Assembly (NCBI GenBank): GCA_963799065.1
Contig: CAWCVJ010000001.1
Location: 124,001-188,000, forward strand
From: JAJPHW01 sp963799065
Lineage (GTDB): Bacteria > Acidobacteriota > Terriglobia > Terriglobales > Acidobacteriaceae
Length of the DNA: 64,000 bases
Direction: 5' to 3'
Under the pieces are notes generated by a model. That model ran no database searches, was not told where the DNA came from, and saw only the letters and a program-made list of their open reading frames with translations. Shown here in pieces: positions 33,563 to 43,783 of the stretch. How positions within the stretch are numbered: the stretch's first letter is position 1; each line of letters begins with the position of its first letter. The translations under genes were made by a program, and so were the position numbers.

Positions 33563-36500
33563 ATGCGCTTGAAATTGATTCTTTTGCTTTCGCTGTGCCT
33601 GCTTCCAGTGCTGGCTTTAGCTCAAGGCATTGCGACCGGCGACTTGCACGTTACGGTGAAGGATGCGAAGGGCGCGGCCGTGGCGAACGCGAACGTTTCG
33701 GCGAAGGATGAGAGCAAGGCTTACGAGCGCACCGCGACAACGACCGCGGCGGGTGAGTATGGATTGCTGCAGTTGCCGCCGGGAACTTATACGATCACGG
33801 CGAATGCGCCGGGTTTTGCGCAAGCGATGACGCAGAATGTGATCGTGACGGTCGGCGGAAGCTATGATTTGCCTTTGACACTGGCGGTGGCGGGGACGCA
33901 GGAAGTCGTTACCGTCAGCTCGAATGCAGAGTTGGTCGAGACGCAGCGAAGTTCTTCGACGGACACGATCGATCAGAAGCGCATCGACAATCTTCCCATC
34001 AATGGACGCAACTACATTAATTTTGCCTTGACGGACTCGCAGGTGGTGCGGGATAACGCGCCGAATATTGGCGCTGCGCCGACCTCTGGGTTGAACATCA
34101 GCGGCCAGCGGGCGCGGTCGAATCTGGTCAACGTGGATGGCGCGGATGCCATCGATAACTCGACCAACGGCGTGCGTTCTACGGTTTCGCAGGAAGCGGT
34201 GCAGGAATTTCAGATCATCAATAACAGCTATGCAGCCGAGTATGGGCGGGCCGCAGGCGGCGTGGTGAACATCATTACGCGGTCGGGATCGAATGATTTT
34301 CACGGCGATGTTTATGGATATCTGCGTAACCGGAACTTTCAGGCGGTGAATCCGTTTAGCAACGTGCCCGATCCGGCCTACACGCGGGTGCAGGCGGGCG
34401 TGGCGTTTGGCGGACCGATTAAGAAGGACAAGACTTACTACTATTTTTCGTACGAGATCACGCGGCGGCATGAGACGGGGTTTGCCAGCATCGGACAGAA
34501 TAATTTTGGTTTGGTGCCGTTTGACACAACCCAGGTCGGTCTGCCGTTTGGGACATTGCAGCTGACTCCCGATCAAGTTTCGTTCCTGACGAGCCCGAAT
34601 ACTTTGGCGGCCGAGGCGGCGAATCCGGCTTATGCCGCCGCGGTGGGCCAATATGCGGCGCTGGCTGGGGCTTCGTCGGGACAAGCGCTCACGGGCAAAT
34701 GGCCGACGAACCTTGGCGGGGCGTTTGGATTGGGCGGATTTCCGACGTCGTGTCCGCCGCCGACGCCGGGGTGTTTTGTGCCTGCGTCTTACCTCACGCT
34801 GGATTCACAGGTGGGAAACTTTCCCATCTTCGAGGGGACGAGTCTTTATTCGCTGCGCCTAGATCACAATATCAGCAACAGCAATCGGCTGATGCTGCGC
34901 GGCAACGTCAGTCCGTCGACGGTGACTGGCATTGAGGTGAACGGAGAGAATCAGGTGTTCGGGCAGAATGCGTACTCGCGCACCTCGCAACAGACTTACC
35001 GCGATCTGACCATCGTCGGACAGGACACCTGGACCATCGGCGGCAATAAAATCAACCAGTTTCTTTTTCAGTATGCGCGGCGGGGACTGCTTTATAACTA
35101 CTCGAGCGACACGGGTGGGGATTCGCCGGCGGTAAACATTCCGGGCGTTGCTTATTTCGGACGAGAGCCTTACTCCTATATTCAGCGCGTGGAACAGCGC
35201 TATCAATTTACCGATAACTTTGCCTGGGCGATCGGGCGGCACAATACTAAGTTTGGCGTGGACTTCAATTACGTTCCGATCACGGCGACCTTCACGGTGA
35301 ATTATGGCGGCGTTTACGATTTCGGAAGCTTGACGGCGGACAATTTCGGCTTTCCGACCAGCTTTCCGGCTTTGTCGGGTGTGCAAACTTACGGGGCCGG
35401 AGTTCCGCAGGATTTCATTCAGGGCATTGGCAATCCCCATGACACGTTCAGCAACAAAGCGTTGGGCGTCTACTGGGAGGATTCGTGGCGGGCAAGTGCA
35501 GGGCTGACTTTCAACTACGGCATTCGCTATGACGTTGAATTTCCCCCTAAGTTTGCCGCTCCTTCCGCGCTGGCGCTGGCGGCCTACAATCAGTTGGGAA
35601 TTCAGAAGGGAATTCAGACGGACACGAATAATGTGCAGCCGCGCATCGGCATGGCGTGGGATCCGCGGGGCAATGGCAAGAGCGTGATTCGAGCGTCGTA
35701 CGGAATTTTCTACGATCATCCTTTGCTGGGATTGTATTTTCTGGGCGATGCTTCGGATGGATCGAAGAGCGGCCAGTTGCTGTTCTCCGGCGGATCGCCT
35801 TGCACGCCGCTGGGGGCGGGGCAGGCGATCAATCCGTCGAATGTGAATGCGACGAATACTTTTCAGGGACTGCTGAACAATTGCGTGCCCGATCCGGCGC
35901 TGGGCTATCTGCCGAATCAGCAGCAGTTCAATGCGTTCCTGCCGAACTCGCTGTTTATCAATCAGAATTACATTACTCAGGGCTTTCCGCTGGCGTTTCA
36001 ACCGTTTGGTTATCCGCAGAGCAAGAATTTTGTTTATGCGTACTCGGAGCAGGCCAATCTTACGATTGAGCAGGATCTGGGCCATGGTATGGCGCTCAGC
36101 ATTGGTTACAACTTCAATGGCGGGCATCACCTGAATCGGCCGATCAACGCGAATACTGTGCGCCAGGATTTGCTGGTGGAGAATTGGCAGGCGGCGTACA
36201 GCGATCCGAGTTCGAACGCGGCGGCTGGTCCGCTGAGCGTGGGGGCTGGATCGGCGGTGGGGCAAGCGCCGTGCGGCGTGAATCCGAATACCGGCGTGCC
36301 ATGGGTCTCGCCGGCGCTGGTGAATTTCTTTCGTCCGTCGGGGCTGAATCCTTCGATTGCCAATGCTTATTTGGCGGTGCCGCAGGCTGCGCCTTGTGTC
36401 GGCATCGCGAATCAGATTTTGGCTGCGGATGGGCTGAGCACGGCATGTAATCCGACGACGCTCTCGGGATGCGTTCCGTTCAGCGATATGGACGCGAACT

Positions 36501-37264
36501 ACTCGAATGGCAGCTCGATTTATCACGGGCTGACGACGAGCTTGCGGAAGCGTTTTTCGCAGCACTATGAGTTCTTAGCGTCCTATACCTATTCGCACAC
36601 GATCGACGACTCCACGGACTTGCAGTCTCCGCTGTCGCCGCAAGACAGTTATTATCCGCAGGACGAGCGCTCGACTTCGCTGTTCGATCAGCGACATCGT
36701 TTTGTATTCAGCGCGGTGTATCAGTCCGGCAAAGTTTCAGGGGGCGATTTCGTTTCGCATCTTTTGAGCAACTGGACGGTGGCGCCGATTGTGGAGATTG
36801 GCTCGGGACGTCCGTTCAACATCATCACGGGCGACAACACCAACTTCCAGTTTTCGCCGAGTGCGACGCGACCCAACGTGGTGCCTGCGGGCACGCCGGA
36901 TAACGGTTGTGGGGCGCCGGTGGCGTCGAAGTATTCGTCCACGGGATTCTTGCAGGCTCCGTGTTATCTGGTCTATACACCCGCTTCGGCGACTGCTTTG
37001 CCCACCCCCGTCAGCCTGCTTTCGCTCGATGGCAATCTTGCGCGTAACGCCGGAACGCAGCCCTATACCGTGTTCAACGATCTACGCATTGCGCGCCGTA
37101 TTTTCTTCACGGAGCGGTTCAACATGGACGGCATCGTCGACATGTTCAACATCGCGAACCGGCGCAACGTGGCGGCGGTGAACACGCTTTATCAGGAAGC
37201 AGGCGTGGCGACGGCGGCGTATGATCCGCGGCAGTTTCAGTTTGCGTTGAAGTTTAATTGGTAG
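33563..37264 (+). CDS. TonB-dependent outer-membrane receptor, Oar-like
   Basis: 1,233 residues from ATG at 33563, chosen because GAGGAGAAAATC precedes it and a signal peptide follows (MRLKLILLLSLCLLPVLALA); an upstream ATG at 33458 has no such site. A carboxypeptidase-regulatory-like beta-sandwich spans about 25-105, a TonB plug about 120-250, then a large beta-barrel to the C-terminal aromatic residue (FQFALKFNW). Such Oar-like proteins take up polymers, peptides or act in adhesion. An adjacent substrate-binding partner is not visible; a TonB-like protein is encoded at 50,083. Confidence 0.92.
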   Translation: MRLKLILLLSLCLLPVLALAQGIATGDLHVTVKDAKGAAVANANVSAKDESKAYERTATTTAAGEYGLLQLPPGTYTITANAPGFAQAMTQNVIVTVGGSYDLPLTLAVAGTQEVVTVSSNAELVETQRSSSTDTIDQKRIDNLPINGRNYINFALTDSQVVRDNAPNIGAAPTSGLNISGQRARSNLVNVDGADAIDNSTNGVRSTVSQEAVQEFQIINNSYAAEYGRAAGGVVNIITRSGSNDFHGDVYGYLRNRNFQAVNPFSNVPDPAYTRVQAGVAFGGPIKKDKTYYYFSYEITRRHETGFASIGQNNFGLVPFDTTQVGLPFGTLQLTPDQVSFLTSPNTLAAEAANPAYAAAVGQYAALAGASSGQALTGKWPTNLGGAFGLGGFPTSCPPPTPGCFVPASYLTLDSQVGNFPIFEGTSLYSLRLDHNISNSNRLMLRGNVSPSTVTGIEVNGENQVFGQNAYSRTSQQTYRDLTIVGQDTWTIGGNKINQFLFQYARRGLLYNYSSDTGGDSPAVNIPGVAYFGREPYSYIQRVEQRYQFTDNFAWAIGRHNTKFGVDFNYVPITATFTVNYGGVYDFGSLTADNFGFPTSFPALSGVQTYGAGVPQDFIQGIGNPHDTFSNKALGVYWEDSWRASAGLTFNYGIRYDVEFPPKFAAPSALALAAYNQLGIQKGIQTDTNNVQPRIGMAWDPRGNGKSVIRASYGIFYDHPLLGLYFLGDASDGSKSGQLLFSGGSPCTPLGAGQAINPSNVNATNTFQGLLNNCVPDPALGYLPNQQQFNAFLPNSLFINQNYITQGFPLAFQPFGYPQSKNFVYAYSEQANLTIEQDLGHGMALSIGYNFNGGHHLNRPINANTVRQDLLVENWQAAYSDPSSNAAAGPLSVGAGSAVGQAPCGVNPNTGVPWVSPALVNFFRPSGLNPSIANAYLAVPQAAPCVGIANQILAADGLSTACNPTTLSGCVPFSDMDANYSNGSSIYHGLTTSLRKRFSQHYEFLASYTYSHTIDDSTDLQSPLSPQDSYYPQDERSTSLFDQRHRFVFSAVYQSGKVSGGDFVSHLLSNWTVAPIVEIGSGRPFNIITGDNTNFQFSPSATRPNVVPAGTPDNGCGAPVASKYSSTGFLQAPCYLVYTPASATALPTPVSLLSLDGNLARNAGTQPYTVFNDLRIARRIFFTERFNMDGIVDMFNIANRRNVAAVNTLYQEAGVATAAYDPRQFQFALKFNW

Positions 37265-37325
37265 AAGCGCGAACGCTTTTATCGCAAGTGGGCCATGCGG
37301 GATCGTTGCGGCGAGCGAACATCTT

Positions 37326-37366
37326 CAACACAGAGGGCACGGAGGATTCACAGAGGCAGCAACGCA
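37326..37366. repeat. Dispersed CACAGAGG-type repeat
   Basis: CACAGAGGGCACGGAGG and CACAGAGG in a 40-base stretch. Similar stretches recur at 41,261 and 58,178. Confidence 0.6.
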
Positions 37367-37416
37367 GCCTCAATTTGCATATACCCTCCCTACGGGAGGC
37401 TTCGTGAGAAGTACAT

Positions 37417-37743
37417 CTACACCAGCGTGTCGATTTTTGCGGCCATGATGAAGTCGCTTTCGGTTAGGCCGTTGACTTTGTGAGTCCAGAGGGTAATTTC
37501 GGCTTTGCCCCAGGTCAGCAGGATGTCGGGGTGATGGCCTTGTTCTTCGGCGACGGCTCCGACGCGATTGACGAAGTCGAGGGCTTGCTTGAAGTCGGGA
37601 AAAGTAAAGCTGCGGGTGATGTGGTGTTCGTCGATGACTTGCCAGTTGGGTAGTTGGTGGCTAAGGGCATGGAGCGCTTCGCCTTTGAGCGCGGGGACGT
37701 CTCCGCGACAGGGGACACAGGTTTTTTCCGCCAGTTGCGACAT
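37417..37743 (-). CDS. phhB: Pterin-4a-carbinolamine dehydratase
   Basis: 108 residues from ATG at 37743 with AGGAGATTCGAT upstream. The family hallmark is EEQGHHPDILLTWGKAEITL (about 66-85), with the active-site His pair. Small alpha/beta fold, full length for the family. The enzyme dehydrates 4a-hydroxytetrahydropterin and recycles tetrahydropterin cofactor for aromatic amino acid hydroxylases; no hydroxylase gene is adjacent. A moonlighting role in other cofactor or transcription complexes is also known. Confidence 0.92.
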   Translation of the reverse strand: MSQLAEKTCVPCRGDVPALKGEALHALSHQLPNWQVIDEHHITRSFTFPDFKQALDFVNRVGAVAEEQGHHPDILLTWGKAEITLWTHKVNGLTESDFIMAAKIDTLV

Positions 37744-37880
37744 ATCGAATCTCCTGCGATTGCGGGGCAATCGCTGTTCTGACTGTAACAAACAATGAGC
37801 TTCTCGATATCCTCTCGCCGCTTGCCGCGTACTCATGCCGACCTGTAGCATGAAAGTTCGCATTTCTTCCAGGAGGCTTC

Positions 37881-39419
37881 ATGGCTACCGATACCCTTAC
37901 CAGTCCGTCCGCGTCCGGCTCCGCAACTAAACCTAAGGTTCATAGAAATTTTATTGGCGGAGAGTGGGTGGAGTCGTCGACCGGGGAGACGTTTGAGAAT
38001 TTGAATCCCGCCGACCGGCGCGATGTAGTCGGCATATTCCAGAAATCCGGCAAGGCTGACGTGGATGCGGCCGTCGATGCCGCTGAGACCGCGTTCGAAA
38101 AGTGGCGGCTGGTGCCGGCGCCGCATCGGGCAGAGGTCGTTTTTCGCGCGGCGGAAATTCTACTGGAGCGCAAGGAAGAGTATGCGAACGACATGACCCG
38201 CGAGATGGGCAAGGTGCTCAAGGAGACGCGCGGCGATGTGCAGGAGGCGATCGACTGTGCCTATTACATGGCGGGCGAGGGACGGCGGCTGTTTGGGCCG
38301 ACTACGCCATCGGAGTTGGTGAATAAGTTTGCCATGGCGATACGACAGCCGATTGGGGTGTGCGGGATGATCGCGCCGTGGAATTTTCCCATGGCGATTC
38401 CGTCGTGGAAGCTGCTGCCGGCGATCGTGTGCGGCAATACTTGCGTGATTAAGCCGGCGGAAGATACTCCGCTCTCGACTTTCAATTTGGTGAGCGCGCT
38501 GGTTGAGGCCGGGCTGCCCAAGGGTGTGATCAATATTGTCACTGGATTTGGTCCGGATGCGGGCGCGCCGCTGGCGGAGCATAAGAAGACGAAGGCAATT
38601 TCGTTTACGGGATCGAGCGAAGTGGGACGCATCATCGGCGCGACTGCTGGAAGGATGTTGAAGCATTGCTCGCTGGAGTTGGGCGGAAAGAATCCCATGA
38701 TTGTGTTGGACGATGCGCATCTTGAACTGGCCATCGAGGGCGGACTGTGGGGAGCGTTTGGTACGACCGGCCAACGATGTACGGCGACCAGCAGGATCAT
38801 TGTGCAGAAGGGCGTTTATCACAGATTCGTGGAGCGATTCGTCGAGCGCGCCCAAGGTTTGAAAGTGGGCAATGGTCTGGATGAGTCCATCGATATGGGG
38901 CCGGCGATCAATGAGACCCAACTGGCGGGCGATCTTAAGTATGTTGAGATTGGCAAAGCCGAGGGTGCGAAGTTGAAGACGGGAGGCAACCGGCTCGATA
39001 AGGGCGATTATCGATACGGCAATTTCATGGAGCCGACGGTGTTTGTCGACGTCGATCCCAAGATGCGAATCGCGCAGGAAGAGATTTTTGGTCCCGTCGT
39101 GGGGATTATTCCTTGCGAAGATTTGGAAGACGCGATTCGGATTGCCAACGACATCGAGTATGGCTTGTCGTCTTCGATTTATACGAAGGATGTGAATAAG
39201 GCGTTCACCGCGATGCGCGATTTGGATGCAGGAATTACTTACATCAATGCGCCGACGATTGGGGCCGAGGTGCATCTGCCGTTTGGCGGCGTGAAATCAA
39301 CGGGAAACGGACATCGCGAAGGCGGCATTGGCGCGATCGACTTCTTCAGTTCGTGGAAGGCGGTGTATGTGGATTACTCGGATCGCTTGCAGAAGGCGCA
39401 GATCGATCGCGGCGAGTAG
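37881..39419 (+). CDS. NAD(P)+-dependent aldehyde dehydrogenase
   Basis: 512 residues, ATG with AGGAGGCTTC upstream. Standard ALDH fold: Rossmann motif TGSSEVGRIIG (about 246), Glu in LELGGKNPMIVL (near 266), catalytic Cys in GQRCTATSR (near 300), and EEIFGPVVGIIPCE near 405. The last motif and GVKSTGNGHREGGIGA are typical of semialdehyde dehydrogenases such as alpha-ketoglutaric or piperideine-6-carboxylate types. The substrate is not decided from sequence. Divergent from phhB. Confidence 0.92.
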   Translation: MATDTLTSPSASGSATKPKVHRNFIGGEWVESSTGETFENLNPADRRDVVGIFQKSGKADVDAAVDAAETAFEKWRLVPAPHRAEVVFRAAEILLERKEEYANDMTREMGKVLKETRGDVQEAIDCAYYMAGEGRRLFGPTTPSELVNKFAMAIRQPIGVCGMIAPWNFPMAIPSWKLLPAIVCGNTCVIKPAEDTPLSTFNLVSALVEAGLPKGVINIVTGFGPDAGAPLAEHKKTKAISFTGSSEVGRIIGATAGRMLKHCSLELGGKNPMIVLDDAHLELAIEGGLWGAFGTTGQRCTATSRIIVQKGVYHRFVERFVERAQGLKVGNGLDESIDMGPAINETQLAGDLKYVEIGKAEGAKLKTGGNRLDKGDYRYGNFMEPTVFVDVDPKMRIAQEEIFGPVVGIIPCEDLEDAIRIANDIEYGLSSSIYTKDVNKAFTAMRDLDAGITYINAPTIGAEVHLPFGGVKSTGNGHREGGIGAIDFFSSWKAVYVDYSDRLQKAQIDRGE

Positions 39420-39545
39420 GGACTGACGAGTGCGGCAGAAATATCCACGACCGAACTGTTAGCTGCGAAGGTATGGCTTTCGTCATAAGGCGGTCGAAGA
39501 GGTTCAATTTCCTATAATCAATTGTTCGGCCAGAGGGCTAAAGCC

Positions 39546-41177
39546 ATGAGAAGTTTCCGCAGCGAGGCAGGGAAGTGTTTCTCAACTTTTTCCGCGGTAG
39601 CGTTCATCGCTCTGGCAGCGGTTACGGCCCAGGCGGAAGCTCATTTAACTGCGACCACCCATGTGCCAGCGGTCGTCGTCAACGGACGGGCGCGACTCTT
39701 AGGACATCTGCCCGCCGCTCAGCGTTTGAGCCTGGCGATTTCGTTGCCTCTGCGCAATGAGTCTGGGCTCGACGATTTGATCGCGCAAATTTACGATCCG
39801 CAGAGCCCCAACTATCGACGCTATCTGAGCGTGCAGGATTTTGCTGAGCGCTTTGGCCCAGTGCCCGACGATTACGAGGCCGTAGCGCGCTATGCGCAGG
39901 CGAATGGATTGTCGGTGGTTGAGACTCATGGAAATCGGCAGGTGCTTGATGTGGAGGGTCCGGTTGGAAGCATCGAGCAGGCGTTTCATGTAAACGTGAA
40001 TCGCTATCGGCATCCCACGGAAAACCGCGAGTTTTATTCTCCGGATCGTGAGCCGTCGTTGGATTTGGGCGTTTCGGTTCTGCACATCTCCGGTCTGGAC
40101 AACTTTTCACTGCCGCACGCCAAGAATCGGATTGCGGCGAAGTCTTCTGGCAAGGCGACTGGCTCCGGGCCTGGTGGTGATTTTATCGGCAGCGATATGC
40201 GCGCCGCATATTACGGTTTGGGCAGTTTGAATGGCGCGGGGCAGTCGATTGCGCTTTTTGAATATGCGGGATACGAAGTCAGCGACGTGCAGACTTTCTT
40301 CAAGAATGTGAAAGAGCCGTTGAACGTTCCCATCAAAGGCGTGTCGTTGAATGGCGTTTCTTTGAACTGCCCGCCGCAGTCTTGCGATGACAGTGAACAA
40401 GTGCTGGACATCGAAATGGCGATTTCCATGGCGCCAGCGCTGAGCCAGGTTGTCGTATACGTCGGAAGCAGCGATGTCTCGATTTTCAATCAGATGGCGG
40501 TGGATAATACCTCCAAGCAAATTAGCTGTTCATGGGGATGGCCGGATGATGAGAGCAGCCTGGACCCGATCTTCAAGGAAATGGCGGTGCAGGGGCAGAC
40601 TGTTTTCGTAGCCACAGGGGATCAGGGCTCCGGTACGGCTGGCGACGTGGTGTGGCCAGGGGACGATCCTTATATAACGGCGGTCGGAGGCACGGACTTG
40701 ACGACCAAGAGTGCCGGCGGGCCGTGGCAGTCGGAGACGGGATGGAATGGCAGCGCGGGCAGCCCTTCGAAGAACGGCATTCCGATTCCGAGTTATCAGA
40801 AACTGCCGGGCGTGATCAATTCTTCCAATAAAGGCTCGAACACCCTGCGAAATTACCCCGACGTGGCGGCGGAAGCGAATACCAACCAATACAGTTGCTA
40901 TGACGGCGGTTGCTCGACCGGGAATGGCGGCACCAGTTATGCGGCGCCGCAGTGGGCGGGCTACATCGCGATGATCAATCAGCAGCGGGTTGCGGCGGGC
41001 CGGGCTACGCTGGGATTTATCAATCCGGAGCTTTATCGGGCGGGCATTGGCAAGGGCTATGGCAGCGACTTCCACGACATCACTAAGGGCAACAACGGCG
41101 GATATAACGCGGTTACCGGATATGATCTGGTGACTGGTTGGGGTAGTCCGAATGCGTCGAATCCGATTATTCACTGA
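39546..41177 (+). CDS. Secreted S53 peptidase (kumamolisin/sedolisin family)
   Basis: 543 residues from ATG at 39546; signal peptide about 1-30. An activation pro-domain spans about 40-210 (QNYRRYLS-like LSVQDFAERFGP). Catalytic Glu and Asp lie in EQVLDIEMA (near 283 and 287), Ser in GGTSYAAPQ (near 463), and a calcium-site tail reads NAVTGYDLVTGWGSP. All triad residues appear present. The enzyme is an acid-active serine-carboxyl peptidase that autoactivates by removing its pro-domain outside the cell. Such peptidases are abundant in acidobacteria from acid soils. Confidence 0.92.
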   Translation: MRSFRSEAGKCFSTFSAVAFIALAAVTAQAEAHLTATTHVPAVVVNGRARLLGHLPAAQRLSLAISLPLRNESGLDDLIAQIYDPQSPNYRRYLSVQDFAERFGPVPDDYEAVARYAQANGLSVVETHGNRQVLDVEGPVGSIEQAFHVNVNRYRHPTENREFYSPDREPSLDLGVSVLHISGLDNFSLPHAKNRIAAKSSGKATGSGPGGDFIGSDMRAAYYGLGSLNGAGQSIALFEYAGYEVSDVQTFFKNVKEPLNVPIKGVSLNGVSLNCPPQSCDDSEQVLDIEMAISMAPALSQVVVYVGSSDVSIFNQMAVDNTSKQISCSWGWPDDESSLDPIFKEMAVQGQTVFVATGDQGSGTAGDVVWPGDDPYITAVGGTDLTTKSAGGPWQSETGWNGSAGSPSKNGIPIPSYQKLPGVINSSNKGSNTLRNYPDVAAEANTNQYSCYDGGCSTGNGGTSYAAPQWAGYIAMINQQRVAAGRATLGFINPELYRAGIGKGYGSDFHDITKGNNGGYNAVTGYDLVTGWGSPNASNPIIH

Positions 41178-41260
41178 CGCAGCACCGTGGCGATTTTTTC
41201 TACGCTAACGTGAACTCTCGTTGTTCCCCCTTGTGCGCTCTGTGGCGAGGTTTTGCAAAT

Positions 41261-41302
41261 CTTCACAGAGGACACCGAGGGAACACGGAGGCTACACTGA
41301 GG
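41261..41302. repeat. Dispersed CACAGAGG-type repeat
   Basis: TTCACAGAGGACACCGAGGG followed by AACACGGAGG, close in sequence and phase to the copy at 37,326. Confidence 0.6.
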
Positions 41303-41381
41303 AAAGCTGAAGCCAATTCACTTCTCCGTGGTTAGGAGAAATCTCTACGCCTTGCGCGGCGTCTGCGGGTAGAATTGGACC

Positions 41382-42608
41382 ATGCCGCTGGCTCAGGTTC
41401 GCGAAATCGCTGCTGCCAAGAAGCTGGAGAATGTTCGCTACGCGATTCGCGATTTGGCTTGCTTTGCCGATGAAGTCACGCGCCAGGGGCATAAGATTCT
41501 TCCGCTGAACATCGGCGATCCTCTCACCTTCGATTTCGAAACTCCGCCGCACATGATTGAAGCGGTGCATCGCGCGATGCGCGACGGCTTCAACGGCTAC
41601 GCTCCGTCGTCTGGAATCAAGGCTGCGCTGGAGGCCATTCGCCGCGAGGCGGCGGGTAAAGGCATCGTCAACATTCAGGATGTTTTCGTTACTTCGGGCG
41701 TGAGCGAGACGGTCGATATTTGTTTGTCTGCGTTGCTTGATCCGGGAGACGATCTGCTTACGCCCTGTCCCGATTATCCGCTTTACTCGGCAGTTTTGGC
41801 GAAGCTGGGGAATTCGCTGAACGCGTATTACCTGGATGAAGCTAACGGCTGGCAGCCCGACCTGGAGGACATTCGCCGCAAGATTACGCCGCGCACCCGG
41901 GGGATAGTGCTGATCAATCCGAATAATCCTACAGGGTCCGTTTGTTCGCGCGAGATGCTGGAGTCGATTGCGGAGATTGCGCGGCAGAATAACTTAATCG
42001 TCTTTGCGGACGAGATTTACGACAAGCTGATCATTGACTCCGTTGGAACAGACGGCGATCAGTGTATTTCTTTAGCTGCGATTGCCCCTGACTTGCCGAT
42101 AGTCACGTTCGGCGGATTGTCGAAGAACTATTTGGCTCCGGGATGGCGCATCGGATGGGGCATTGTGTCCGGCGATGCGGCGGCCTTGAAGCCTTATGTG
42201 GATGGAGTGAATCGGCTGCTGCGGGCGCGGTTGAGCGCGAATCATCCGGAGCAGTTTGCGATTCCGGCGGCATTGGATGGTCCGCAGGATCACTTGATTG
42301 CCGTGCGCAACAAGCTGCGTTCGCGGCGGGACCTTACGCAGAAGTGGTGCGAGGCGACGCCGCGGGTGAGTTGCGTGGAGCCGAAGGGTGCGTTCTATGC
42401 GTATCCCCGGCTGGATATTCCTGAGAGCGATGAGATTTTCGTCAAGGAATTGATTTTGCAAAAGCACGTGATGGTGGTGCATGGCTCCGGCTTCGGACAG
42501 CGACCGGGCACACAGCACTTCCGCATCGTCTTCCTGCCCGATGAAGCCACGCTGGGCAAGGCTTACGCCGCGATTGCGGATCTCATCGGAGCGCGCTACG
42601 GGCGCTGA
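41382..42608 (+). CDS. Class I/II aminotransferase, alanine aminotransferase-like
   Basis: 408 residues. Fold-type I PLP enzyme: substrate/PLP phosphate stretch TSGVSETVDICLSALL (about 108), NPNNPTGSVCS (about 183), catalytic Lys in GGLSKNYLAPGWRIGW (near 247). The sequence resembles AlaA-type glutamate-pyruvate aminotransferases (with an N-terminal VRYAIRDLACFADEV segment typical of them). It likely interconverts alanine and glutamate with pyruvate and 2-oxoglutarate. Confidence 0.88.
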   Translation: MPLAQVREIAAAKKLENVRYAIRDLACFADEVTRQGHKILPLNIGDPLTFDFETPPHMIEAVHRAMRDGFNGYAPSSGIKAALEAIRREAAGKGIVNIQDVFVTSGVSETVDICLSALLDPGDDLLTPCPDYPLYSAVLAKLGNSLNAYYLDEANGWQPDLEDIRRKITPRTRGIVLINPNNPTGSVCSREMLESIAEIARQNNLIVFADEIYDKLIIDSVGTDGDQCISLAAIAPDLPIVTFGGLSKNYLAPGWRIGWGIVSGDAAALKPYVDGVNRLLRARLSANHPEQFAIPAALDGPQDHLIAVRNKLRSRRDLTQKWCEATPRVSCVEPKGAFYAYPRLDIPESDEIFVKELILQKHVMVVHGSGFGQRPGTQHFRIVFLPDEATLGKAYAAIADLIGARYGR

Positions 42609-42637
42609 CGCCGTCCGTGATGTTGCGCTGACTCGCC

Positions 42638-43375
42638 ATGATTGACATTCATTCGCATATCCTCGCGGAGGTGGACGACGGGGCGAAGTCGTTCGAAATG
42701 TCGCTGGAGATGTGTCGCATGGCCGTCGAAGACGGTATCACGCACATGGTGGCGACGCCTCACGCGAATAATCGCTTTCAGTATGACCGGCCATTTTTGC
42801 AGGCCCAGTTGGAGGAGTTGCGAACGGCGGTGGGCCGCGAGCCGCAATTGAGCTTGGGTTGCGACTTTCATCTTTCTTACGAAAACTTGCAAGAGTTTCT
42901 GGTGCATCCGCAGAAATACACGATCGAGGGCGGGAAATATCTGCTGGTGGAGATGAGCAACTTCAGCATTCCGGTGCAGATGGATGAGTGGTTCACGACG
43001 TTCGCGAGCCTGGGTGTGACGCCGATTCTGACGCATCCGGAGCGCAATCCGATTTTGCAGGACGATCTGCAACGCGTGCTGCGCTGGATTGAACTGGGCT
43101 GCGCGGTGCAAGTCACGGCATCGGCGCTGACCGGATTCTGGGGCGAGCAGGTGTGGCGGTCCGCGCAATGGCTGCTCAAACATCACGCCGTGCATTTTCT
43201 GGCGACCGATGCGCACGATACCAGGAATCGCATTCCGATGCTGTCGGCTGCGCGCGATGAAGTTGCCATCGTTTGCGATCACGATGTCGCGATGGCTTTG
43301 GTGGAAGGAAATCCTGGAGCTGTTGTTGAAGGGAAACCGCTGCCGTATTTTCCGGATCCGTTAACTGGTAAGTAA
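42638..43375 (+). CDS. Tyrosine-protein phosphatase of the PHP family (CpsB/YwqE-like)
   Basis: 245 residues. PHP metal-binding motifs: DIHSHILAEVDDGAKSFEMS (2-21), ATPHANN (about 43-49), an LTHPERN motif (about 131-137) and ATDAHD (about 187-192), in the order of CpsB/YwqE enzymes. It dephosphorylates tyrosine kinases that drive capsule/exopolysaccharide assembly, using a three-metal site. No polysaccharide genes or bacterial tyrosine kinase lie adjacent here, so its target is elsewhere. 29 bases from the aminotransferase gene. Confidence 0.9.
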   Translation: MIDIHSHILAEVDDGAKSFEMSLEMCRMAVEDGITHMVATPHANNRFQYDRPFLQAQLEELRTAVGREPQLSLGCDFHLSYENLQEFLVHPQKYTIEGGKYLLVEMSNFSIPVQMDEWFTTFASLGVTPILTHPERNPILQDDLQRVLRWIELGCAVQVTASALTGFWGEQVWRSAQWLLKHHAVHFLATDAHDTRNRIPMLSAARDEVAIVCDHDVAMALVEGNPGAVVEGKPLPYFPDPLTGK

Positions 43376-43597
43376 TTGCGTAGCACTTACGAAATCCTTA
43401 TGCCCCGAAAGCCCGTCGACACAGGAGTTTGCGGACGCTGAATCCGCTGAGCCAGAGGTTACATCGATAATGGTGTGGCTGAGAGTGCCGGCGCCCGCCG
43501 AGCTAATCACATGTAAAATTTGGCCAAGTCGATTGCGGTTGCTGAAATCCCCTAACATTTATTTTGTTGATGCATCCCCGGAAGGGAGTGTGTCTTT

Positions 43598-43783
43598 ATG
43601 CGATGGCATTTTCGAGTCGTATTGACGGTGCTGGCTGCGCTGGCCGCGTTTGCGGCCGTGCCTCCGGCGCTGCATTTGATGAACCTGCCCAGTGATCGCG
43701 CCATGTATGGTGGCATGGCGATCCTGCTGGGGCTGGCTTATGTGTTGTACTTAGTGGTCAACCGAATTTGGAGGAATGTATGA
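43598..43783 (+). CDS. Small two-helix membrane protein
   Basis: 61 residues, two hydrophobic helices (about 7-26 and 39-56), basic ends (NRIWRNV at C-terminus). It overlaps the SPFH gene by ATGA, indicating a coupled pair; small membrane partners next to SPFH proteins are known but no family match can be claimed here. Confidence 0.7.
   Translation: MRWHFRVVLTVLAALAAFAAVPPALHLMNLPSDRAMYGGMAILLGLAYVLYLVVNRIWRNV

Noticed and set aside
33617..36565. Two long open frames (355 and 568 codons) on the minus strand under the Oar-like receptor
   Set aside because: They are Arg/His-rich antisense shadows of a high-GC gene with no ribosome-binding sites or domain signals; the plus-strand receptor is clearly real.
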